Assembly: GCF_018398335.1 (NCBI RefSeq)
Contig: NZ_JAHBRX010000003.1
Coordinates: forward strand, 93,598 to 157,597
Direction: 5' to 3'
Length of the DNA stretch: 64,000 nt
Source of the DNA: Chelatococcus sp. HY11
GTDB lineage: Bacteria; Pseudomonadota; Alphaproteobacteria; Rhizobiales; Beijerinckiaceae
Part shown: positions 57,718-64,000 of the stretch, one piece after another
How the letters are laid out: each line of letters opens with the position of its first letter
Numbering within the stretch: the first letter of the stretch is position 1
The notes under the pieces: model-generated
What the model saw: the letters and a program-made list of their open reading frames with translations, nothing else
Told to the model about the DNA's origin: nothing
Database searches by the model: none
Position numbers and translations under genes: made by a program

Positions 57718-58928
57718 GATACGCGCCCCCACGCAGCGGAAATCAGCTGCTCTATTTCGCCGTTGACAGCATCCAGAGACTCGACCGCGCGATCGTATGT
57801 TTGCTTTGAGAAGTTCTCGCGGCCAACCTCGTACAAGGTTTGCTTTGACAAGCCGGCGTCGGAGACGGCGGTAGATTTGACCATAGTGCTGTTCAAAACA
57901 CGTTCGCGGAAAAGCGAACGCATGAAAGCGACCATCTGAGTTTGGGGAGCATCAACAGGTTCGAATCTGGTCACTACATAGCGAATGAAATCATAATCAA
58001 GGTCGCCGCCAGATTCTTGCACTACCTTGAGAATGTCAGATGCCATAAGGAGAAACTGGCACATTGACATCACGTCTAGCATCTGCGGATGGACAGTGAT
58101 CAAGAGGCCGGTGGCTGCGCAAAGGGCGCCGAGAGTGAGGAAGCCGAGCTGCGGAGGGCAATCAAGGACCATAACATCATACTGCTCCGAGACGGAGCCT
58201 AGGGCTGAGGCAACTCTCCCAAAAAATGGCTCTGCATCGCGTTCTGCCAACGCACGTGGAGTATCGTGTTCATACTCCATAAGCTCGAGGTTGCCTGGGA
58301 CAAGATCCAAACCCGGGAAGTACGTCTTGCGAATAATGTCACTTAGCCGCTTCCGTTCGGAATCGTATCGGACCGCGGCATACATGGTTTGATTTGCGTG
58401 GATATCGTATTCTGGCTGATAGCCATGAAGCGCCGTCAGGGACGCCTGGGGGTCTAAATCAACTGCTAAGACACGATAGCCATGCAAAGCAAGGTACTGC
58501 GCGAGATGAGCCGCAGTCGTTGTTTTTCCGCTGCCGCCTTTGAAATTCACAACAGCTAGGACTTGACAATGCTCGCCAGAATTTCGCCGAGGCACGTAAC
58601 GCTTTCCTTTTGAGCCCTCTTCTAGCGCGACGCGTAGCTCATTAATCTGATCGAGTGTGTAAGAACGCCTCCCCCCAGTGCTGATTGATGGCTGCGGTCC
58701 TTTGCCGCTAAGTGATAATTGCCTTAGATAGCCGTCCGCAATTCCCACTAGCTTTGCCGTTTCGATCGAGGAGAATTGCCGCAATGATTTTCTTGAAATC
58801 GGAGGGAAAAGAGCCTCGCGCATTGCAACGAGTTCCGCTGATAATGCGGCGCCGTCTCCAGCGATGACGTCCGCCATCGGAGGCTTCCGAAGCTCGGCCG
58901 GGGCGGAAGCGCTACGGTCGTTCTGCAT
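57714..58928 (-). CDS. repA: RepA, ParA-like partition ATPase and repABC repressor
   Basis: A 404-residue ParA-type ATPase: deviant Walker A NFKGGSGKTTTAAHLAQYLA near residue 131, DLDPQASLTALHGYQPEYD, and MVLDCPPQLGFLTLGALCAA (Walker B) near residue 255. An N-terminal HTH-like region (LSGKGPQPSISTGGRRSYTL) binds the operator. RepA drives plasmid segregation and represses the operon. First gene of repABC; the ATG at 58928 lies 32 bp downstream of a palindrome that may be its operator. Confidence 0.93.
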   Translation of the reverse strand: MQNDRSASAPAELRKPPMADVIAGDGAALSAELVAMREALFPPISRKSLRQFSSIETAKLVGIADGYLRQLSLSGKGPQPSISTGGRRSYTLDQINELRVALEEGSKGKRYVPRRNSGEHCQVLAVVNFKGGSGKTTTAAHLAQYLALHGYRVLAVDLDPQASLTALHGYQPEYDIHANQTMYAAVRYDSERKRLSDIIRKTYFPGLDLVPGNLELMEYEHDTPRALAERDAEPFFGRVASALGSVSEQYDVMVLDCPPQLGFLTLGALCAATGLLITVHPQMLDVMSMCQFLLMASDILKVVQESGGDLDYDFIRYVVTRFEPVDAPQTQMVAFMRSLFRERVLNSTMVKSTAVSDAGLSKQTLYEVGRENFSKQTYDRAVESLDAVNGEIEQLISAAWGRVS

Positions 58929-58959
58929 ATCTACGAGATCCCGATGAACTACGGTGAAA

Positions 58960-58975
58960 AATCGTAGGTACGATT
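58960..58975. promoter_or_regulatory. Putative RepA operator upstream of repA
   Basis: AATCGTAGGTACGATT, perfect 7-bp arms around GG. On the minus strand a TTGCGA box lies upstream at a distance that would put the palindrome over the -10 region, consistent with autorepression. Confidence 0.5.
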
Positions 58976-59040
58976 ACAGGGTATTTAGCGATTCGCAAGC
59001 TCTTTAAAGTTAATGGGAATTTACCTCTTTGCGCGCATTA

Positions 59041-59056
59041 GTTGCCACATAGCAAC
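59041..59056. promoter_or_regulatory. parS-type partition site 2 (upstream of repA)
   Basis: GTTGCCACATAGCAAC, a near-perfect 16-bp palindrome sharing GTTGCCACAT and GCAAC with site 1. Lies 113 bp upstream of the repA start. Confidence 0.7.
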
Positions 59057-59776
59057 TTGCTTTTCCGCCCGGTCCAAAAGGCTGCAGGCGTCCATTGCGC
59101 GTAGCGCGCAATATGGATTTCCTTGGCCTGAGTATGGCTGTCCAGCGCTAAGCAGCACGGTCCAAATACCGAGGGGTGCGGCTTGCACGCTGGGCTTAAG
59201 CTCTGTTCCAGCAGGGAACCTGACGATCCGGCTAATGCGAAGTGTTGATGATCTTTTTTCACCTCCACTCCCGACCACATACAAGTCAGCGCGGAGGGGT
59301 AGGGGTAACGAGAATTGCCGATAAACGGCAAATGATGACTGGGAGGAATTCCCAGCAACAGATGTTCATTAGGTCACTGAGACACGCGTCCGCAAACTCA
59401 AGGCGTCCAAAAATCGAAAAGCTCGGTCCCAAGACCATCAGAATCTTTGATGCTACGTGTGGCTATGGCCTCGTCGCCGCACTTACCCCGTATAAGTCGG
59501 ACAATCTGCGGCACCGCGTCCCCTCAGATCAAGCCGCAGGGCTAAATGAGTCACGAAGCTGCTGTCGGCCAGCCTCCTCAGTTGCGAGCCCTGGGATCTG
59601 CGGTGGTGCTCAGCGCCTACCGAGGCAGGTTGCAACGTTCATGAGGCTGACCGCGCTATCGCCATTCTCGCCGCCATCTTTCTGCGCTCTTAAGTGACTA
59701 CGCTCCGATGAGCGGTTGTCAGATGGCGGCACCCGCGGCGGACCGCCATCGGTCGGTTCCATTCTGAAAGGCTAAA
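59057..59776. other. Intergenic, no gene seen
   Basis: 720 bp between the repABC control region and the antitoxin gene. Several short frames on both strands show no family resemblance or ribosome binding site. Could be spacer or remnant DNA. Confidence 0.35.
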
Positions 59777-60070
59777 CTACGTTGCCGCATGAGCCTTGGC
59801 GGTCATGTCGACGCCAAGCGCACGCATCACCGCGAGCGTCGTTTTTAGTGTGGGGTTGCCGCGCTCGCTGAACGACCGGTAGAGCTGCTCACGTGACAGG
59901 CCCGTCTTCCGCGCTATTTCGGACATCCCCTTGGCGCGGGCAACAACGCCAAGCGCCTTGGCGACATAGGTCGCATCGCCAGTTTCAAAAGCATCCGCCA
60001 TAAACGCAGCAATTTCCTCGTCGTCCACGAGTGCAGCGGCCGGATCGTAAGTCGTCAGTTTTTCAGTCAT
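59777..60070 (-). CDS. Antitoxin of a HigBA/RelBE-like module (HTH type)
   Basis: A 97-residue antitoxin of the putative-addiction-module-antidote type. N-terminal DPAAALVDDEEIAAFMADAF, then an XRE-like HTH (EIARKTGLSREQLYRSFSER, then GNPTLKTTLAVMRALGVDM). It overlaps the toxin gene by 8 bp and is translated after it, as in higBA. It neutralises the toxin and represses the operon. Start at 60070 fits the family. Confidence 0.85.
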   Translation of the reverse strand: MTEKLTTYDPAAALVDDEEIAAFMADAFETGDATYVAKALGVVARAKGMSEIARKTGLSREQLYRSFSERGNPTLKTTLAVMRALGVDMTAKAHAAT

Positions 60071-60368
60071 CTTGCGGGCTCCACGTCTTGGCAAGCTTTT
60101 TGGCAGTGGCGATATCACGGGCTTGAGATCCTTTGTCCCCGCCGGTCAGCAACACTATCAGGAGGTTGCCGCGCTTCTGGAAATAAATCCGGTATCCCGG
60201 TCCGTGGTGAATCCTCAGTTCGCTTATGCCTTCACCTACCGGCTCTACGTCGCCCGGCAGACCTTCAGCCAGGCGCATCAATCGGGCTGCGATGATGGTT
60301 CTGGCTCGTTTGTCCTGGAGGCGTGTCTCCCACCTTGCAAAGGTCGACGTCTGCTTGAGCTCGAACAT
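60063..60368 (-). CDS. Toxin of a HigBA/RelBE-like module
   Basis: A 101-residue RelE/HigB-fold protein: FARWETRLQDKRARTIIAAR near the N-terminus, GISELRIHHGPGYRIYFQKR in the middle and LLTGGDKGSQARDIATAKKL near the end, the standard pattern of putative addiction module killer proteins that cleave mRNA at the ribosome. First gene of the pair, with the antitoxin downstream. Probably helps keep the plasmid. Confidence 0.87.
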   Translation of the reverse strand: MFELKQTSTFARWETRLQDKRARTIIAARLMRLAEGLPGDVEPVGEGISELRIHHGPGYRIYFQKRGNLLIVLLTGGDKGSQARDIATAKKLAKTWSPQDD

Positions 60369-60519
60369 GTATCAATATGTAGTCAATAAACTACAGAGAA
60401 GCAAGTGGAGCTGGCACATCTCCTCAGCCGACGCGAGCGCAGCTGGTGCATCCCGGACTGCCTGGCTCCCGGTCATTGGCCCGTCCGATGCTCTCCATCA
60501 GCCGTTCCTCCGCCCCATC

Positions 60520-61449
60520 TCAAACGTCCCGCGGCTGCGGCACGACCAAACCGAGCCGGCGGGCCCGGTCGAGGAGTGCTTTGACGGAGGAGGCGGCCCA
60601 TTGCCGGCCGCCGCGCGGGGCACGTTCCCGCATCCGCTCGAGTTGGGCGGCGATGTCGCGCAGGCTGAGATCCGGATCGGCGATGGCGATGCCGGCGACG
60701 AGGGTCATCAGGCGGTCCTCGGGTGGACGCCGAGGCGCGCGCTGGATCAGTTCCGGCTCCGCCATCTTCTCGCTCACCAGCCGGTGCACCGCGCGCCGCA
60801 ACTTCTCGACGGTCCAGTTCTGGCCACGATGGTTCAACACCCGCACGACATCGTCCCAATTGTGCTGAGGCCGCATGCGCTGCACAATCGGCAACCAGGT
60901 CGAGGCCGAGGCGATCAGGTCGCCGACATAGACTTTGTGCCGCGCCGCCGAGGCCGCGCGGATCGCTTCGGGCCGGCGCTCCCGCAAGCCGGGATTGCCG
61001 GGCAGCTTGCCGCGGGCCATCGCCGCCTTCATGCCCGCCTTGGTGCGCTCGGCGATCAACGCGCGTTCGAGCTGCGCCACCGCGCCCAGCACCTGCAGCG
61101 AGAACATGCCCTGCGGCGTGGAGGTATCGATCGGGTCATGGAGCGAACGGAAATGCGCCTTGCGCTCCTCGAGATGCTCGATCACCACCAGCAGATGGCT
61201 GACCGAGCGGGCGAGACGATCCAGGCGTACCACGACCAGGACGTCGCCGGCGCTGATCTCTCGCAGCAGCCTGGTCAATACAGGCCGTACCCGCGACGCG
61301 CCTGAGCCGTGCTCCGTGTGGACGATATGGCAACCGGCCGCACGGAGCTCGTCGACCTGGGCATCTGTTGCCTGTTCCTCAGTTGAAACCCGCGCATAGC
61401 CAATCAGGCGTCGGACGGGCGTGCGAAGGGGAGGGGAGGGCGAGGCCAT
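60520..61449 (-). CDS. Serine recombinase (resolvase with a long C-terminal region)
   Basis: A 309-residue protein. Resolvase domain: LIGYARVSTEEQATDAQVDE with the catalytic serine, VRLDRLARSVSHLLVVIEHL, and GAVAQLERALIAERTKAGMK. The C-terminal 120 residues contain DNA-binding helices (HNWDDVVRVLNHRGQNWTVE) different from classical resolvases. Divergent from tniA, the layout expected of the resolvase (tniR) of a Tn402/Tn552-type transposon. The ATG at 61449 is chosen; a longer frame opens at 61485. Confidence 0.85.
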   Translation of the reverse strand: MASPSPPLRTPVRRLIGYARVSTEEQATDAQVDELRAAGCHIVHTEHGSGASRVRPVLTRLLREISAGDVLVVVRLDRLARSVSHLLVVIEHLEERKAHFRSLHDPIDTSTPQGMFSLQVLGAVAQLERALIAERTKAGMKAAMARGKLPGNPGLRERRPEAIRAASAARHKVYVGDLIASASTWLPIVQRMRPQHNWDDVVRVLNHRGQNWTVEKLRRAVHRLVSEKMAEPELIQRAPRRPPEDRLMTLVAGIAIADPDLSLRDIAAQLERMRERAPRGGRQWAASSVKALLDRARRLGLVVPQPRDV

Positions 61450-61458
61450 CGAGATTCC

Positions 61459-61638
61459 AGTGTCAGTTGTCAAAGTTAGCTTCAATGCGGAGCATGGAAA
61501 ATCAACATCTTAGCGAAGGTCATGGTCACAGCAATCGGCCCCTGATTCCCCATAGTTGTCTTCACTATGTAGCATAAACTGCCCATACTCTCGTTCAATA
61601 TCGCCGATTCGGTTTTCGGCGGGGAGGGATGTCGAGAC
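61459..61638. promoter_or_regulatory. Divergent region between recombinase and tniA; possible res or transposon end
   Basis: Contains GTGTCAGTTGTCAAAGTTAG at 61459 and the near-repeat ATAGTTGTCTTCACTATG at about 61553. Tn402/Tn552-type elements have TGTCA-starting ends and multiple subterminal repeats, and place res next to the resolvase gene. Which of these applies is unclear. Confidence 0.35.
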
Positions 61639-63321
61639 GTGGATGAGCAGGCTGATCAGATTGCCGAACGCGGCACGCTCGGGCTGTCTGAAGAAGCGAG
61701 GCAGGAGGCGCAGCGCCGACTTCCGGTAATAGCGCCCCTTGCTGCTCAGGAACTCGTCTCAGCCGTTGATGCACGTTCTGCGGCAGATCTGCTGGCGATG
61801 AGCACCAGATCGGTCTACACGCTTGTCGCCCGGTTTCGGGCCTCAGGTGGATTGATGAGTTCGCTGGCTCCTGGAAAGCCATCCGGCGGCCGAGGCCGAT
61901 CCAGAATGCCGGCGCGGGTGGACGACATTGTCACCGCCGCAATCTACGACACCTACCTGACGAGGCAAAAGCGTCGGATTGTCCGTCTCGTCGAGGAAGT
62001 TCAACTCCGATGCAAAAAGGCCGGATTGCCGGCTCCTTCGGCGAAAACGATCCGCCGTCGTCTGGAGACGATTCGGGCTGAAGAGGTAGCGCGGCGTCGT
62101 GACGGCCCGCGCAGCAGCGCAGCAAGGCGGCTGACGTCGGCCGCGGGCCATGGGCCTGTCGCGACGGGACCGCTCGACATCGTCCAGATCGATCACACGC
62201 CGGTCGATATCATTCTGGTGGACGAAATCAGCCGCCTCCCGGTCGGGCGGCCGTGGCTGACGGTAGCGATCGACGTCTACAGCCGTTGCATCACCGGCTT
62301 TCTGGTGTCGTTCGAGGCGCCGTCCGCAACGAGTGTCGGTTTGTGCCTCGCCCACTCTGGCGTTGAGAAGAGGGCCTATCTCGACGGCCTCGGCCTCGAT
62401 ACGGAGTGGCCGATCGCAGGTGTTCCGCGTCTCCTGCATCTTGACAATGCTGCGGAGTTTCATGGCGAAGCTCTCGCTCGTGGCTGTCAGCAGCATGGGA
62501 TCGGCCTCGAATATCGCCCGAAGGGCCAACCTCATTTCGGCGGGGTCATCGAGCGTCTGATCGGCACATTGATGGGCCTTATCCATGATCTGCCCGGCAC
62601 GACGTTCTCAAATCCGACCGAACGGGGAACCTATGACAGCGATGCAACTGCGGTTCTAACGTTGTCCGAGCTGGAGCATTGGCTGGCTCTGGCGATCAGC
62701 GGACGCTACCATCACGAGGTCCACGAAGGGATCATGGAGCCGCCGCTCGCGCGGTGGAAGCGTGGAATTGCCGAGCATGGCGACCCGCGACCAGTTGCCA
62801 ATAGCCGCGAATACCTGGTCGATTTCCTGCCTGTCGTGCGCCGGACGATCCAGCGCGATGGCTTCACGCTCGACCACATCACTTACTATTCAGATGTTTT
62901 GCGCCCGTGGATAGCGAATAGGGATCGTTGCCGGTCCTTCCTGATCCGTCGCGATCCTCGCGATCTATCGCAGATATTTGTACTCGAGCCGGACGGCCGC
63001 AGCTACGTGACGGTGCCTTGCCGGCGTCTGGAAAGGCCGGGAATCTCGCTTTTTGAGCATCGGCAGGCCGTCCAGATGATCAAAGCTGGCGGTCGGGCTC
63101 AGGTCGATGAAGAGGGTATCTTCAGGACGGTCGAACAGCAGCGTGGGCTGGTGAAGACCGCAGCAAAGAAATCCAGAGCGGCCCGGCGCCAGTTGGCGCG
63201 ACAGACGCCGGTGCCAGAATCGTCGGTGGATCGCGTGGCTGTCATGCCGGCGATCGAAACCGAGCTCGCCGGCGATGATCAGGCTGCCGACTTGGTGCCA
63301 TTTCCGATGGAAAGATGGTGA
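61639..63321 (+). CDS. tniA: TniA-like DDE transposase (Tn402/Tn552/Mu type)
   Basis: A 560-residue transposase. N-terminal HTH (SAADLLAMSTRSVYTLVARF), then the rve core: VQIDHTPVDI (first D) near residue 190, LHLDNAAEFHGEAL (second D) near residue 271, and HFGGVIERLIGTLMGLIHDL with the glutamate near residue 305. A Mu-type C-terminal beta-barrel follows. It pairs with the ATPase TniB, whose ATG overlaps its stop (TGATG). Start is a GTG at 61639, preceded by GGGGAGGGA. Intact. Confidence 0.92.
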   Translation: MDEQADQIAERGTLGLSEEARQEAQRRLPVIAPLAAQELVSAVDARSAADLLAMSTRSVYTLVARFRASGGLMSSLAPGKPSGGRGRSRMPARVDDIVTAAIYDTYLTRQKRRIVRLVEEVQLRCKKAGLPAPSAKTIRRRLETIRAEEVARRRDGPRSSAARRLTSAAGHGPVATGPLDIVQIDHTPVDIILVDEISRLPVGRPWLTVAIDVYSRCITGFLVSFEAPSATSVGLCLAHSGVEKRAYLDGLGLDTEWPIAGVPRLLHLDNAAEFHGEALARGCQQHGIGLEYRPKGQPHFGGVIERLIGTLMGLIHDLPGTTFSNPTERGTYDSDATAVLTLSELEHWLALAISGRYHHEVHEGIMEPPLARWKRGIAEHGDPRPVANSREYLVDFLPVVRRTIQRDGFTLDHITYYSDVLRPWIANRDRCRSFLIRRDPRDLSQIFVLEPDGRSYVTVPCRRLERPGISLFEHRQAVQMIKAGGRAQVDEEGIFRTVEQQRGLVKTAAKKSRAARRQLARQTPVPESSVDRVAVMPAIETELAGDDQAADLVPFPMERW

Positions 63322-64000
63322 TGAGCGATCTCAGCCACCTTTCTCGCGATCTGCGAGAGATTGCCGCCGCAGACGACGCGCAACGAATTGCCTTCATCCG
63401 TGGCCAATGGTGGATCGGCTACCCGCAGGCACAGGCTGCGCTCGATCTGCTCAGTGCCGCGATTGAAAACGAACCAGGCCGCGTTCGGCCTCAGTGCTTT
63501 CTCCTGCTGGGGCCAACAAACAACGGCAAGTCGATGATCATCGAAAAATTCCGACGCGATCATACGCCGCCTGCCTTGCCCGGCCGTGATGAGGAAAACA
63601 TCCCTGTTGTCGTGGTGCAGATGCTTACCGATCCGGGGGTTGCGCGCTTCTACCAGCATCTCCTGGAGGTTTTGGGAGCGCCGGTTCGAAGGACGGCCCG
63701 CAAGCATGATCTTGAAGCGCTGGCGTTGTCGATCCTTAAGAGGGTTGGCGCACAAATCCTCATCATCGACGAACTGCACAATCTTCTGGCGGGTACCGCA
63801 CCGGCACAGCGGGAATTTCTCAACCTGTTGCGGTTTCTCGGCAACGAACTGAGAATTCCGATTATCGGGGCAGGGACGAGGGACGCCTATCTCGCCATCC
63901 GGACCGATCCGCAGCTTGAAAACCGGTTTCATCCGATCATCCTGCCGGCGTGGGACGAGGGAGACGAACTCAACCGGCTGATCCAGAGCTTCGTGGCGAC
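63321..64000 (+). CDS. tniB: TniB-like ATP-binding transposition protein (3' end outside window)
   Basis: Open from the ATG at 63321 to the window edge (226 codons seen). MSDLSHLSRDLREIAAADDA is followed by Walker A LLLGPTNNGKSMIIEKF near residue 65 and Walker B AQILIIDELHNLL near residue 145, then IIGAGTRDAYLAI (sensor region). TniB is an AAA+ ATPase that directs target choice for TniA, as MuB does for MuA. Translationally coupled to tniA. Further tni genes such as tniQ and cargo would lie to the right. Confidence 0.9.
   Translation, partial: MSDLSHLSRDLREIAAADDAQRIAFIRGQWWIGYPQAQAALDLLSAAIENEPGRVRPQCFLLLGPTNNGKSMIIEKFRRDHTPPALPGRDEENIPVVVVQMLTDPGVARFYQHLLEVLGAPVRRTARKHDLEALALSILKRVGAQILIIDELHNLLAGTAPAQREFLNLLRFLGNELRIPIIGAGTRDAYLAIRTDPQLENRFHPIILPAWDEGDELNRLIQSFVA

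Overview
The window looks like part of a large accessory plasmid of an alphaproteobacterium, most likely Rhizobiales. The main evidence is a complete repABC replication and partition operon on the minus strand (55049-58928) with two near-identical parS-type palindromes, a predicted countertranscribed RNA between repB and repC, and a toxin-antitoxin pair beside it. The rest is a mosaic of insertion sequences with accessory genes between them. No rRNA, tRNA or CRISPR array was seen.

Layout. 1-1510: the end of a TctA-type transporter gene and a ferredoxin reductase. 1511-15222: a pile of mobile elements (IS5 remnant; IS110 copy 1; IS701; IS110 copy 2 split by an IS21 element that is itself split by a second IS21; a Tn3-family transposon; an IS66 tail). 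The nested events can be undone on paper through their target duplications. 15187-17313: a 3'-truncated ClpP-fold exported protein, a gene-poor stretch with strong strand asymmetry, and a WGR-domain protein.

17437-29257 is the most unusual part. Four minus-strand genes (17437, 18715, 20643, 21610) encode highly diverged members of one family; the best-preserved member has the three-motif layout of HUH rolling-circle replication proteins (HIH plus a YxxK motif). They are followed by a serine resolvase with a res-like array, and then by a 5-kb block (24252-29257) bounded by two copies of a ~50-bp direct repeat, each able to fold into a hairpin. The block carries a DUF4143 ATPase, a small protein and an 895-residue family-B DNA polymerase of the DNA_pol_B_2 (protein-primed/pipolin-like) type. 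I regard this as a candidate undescribed self-replicating or mobile element.

29260-40000: two small paralogous genes with the same promoter sequence, IS5, IS3 and IS6 elements, a CYTH-domain protein, a LuxR-type regulator and a large Ig/cadherin-like repeat protein. 40168-52673: a group II intron inserted in an IS3 orfB and itself split by a third IS21; a row of hypothetical genes (GIY-YIG-like, exported, zinc-ribbon membrane protein); an XRE regulator with a palindromic operator; a protein with a possible macrodomain-like C-terminus; and a decayed IS3/serine-recombinase/IS6 complex. 52676-54288: a two-gene operon pairing an N-acyl amino acid synthase-like (FeeM/GNAT) protein with a haem-oxygenase-like diiron enzyme, a possible small-molecule pathway.

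55049-64000: repABC, a HigB/HigA-like module, and the start of a Tn402/Tn5053/Tn552-type transposon (serine recombinase, tniA, tniB) that runs off the right edge. All family calls were made by reading translations by eye, without database searches.
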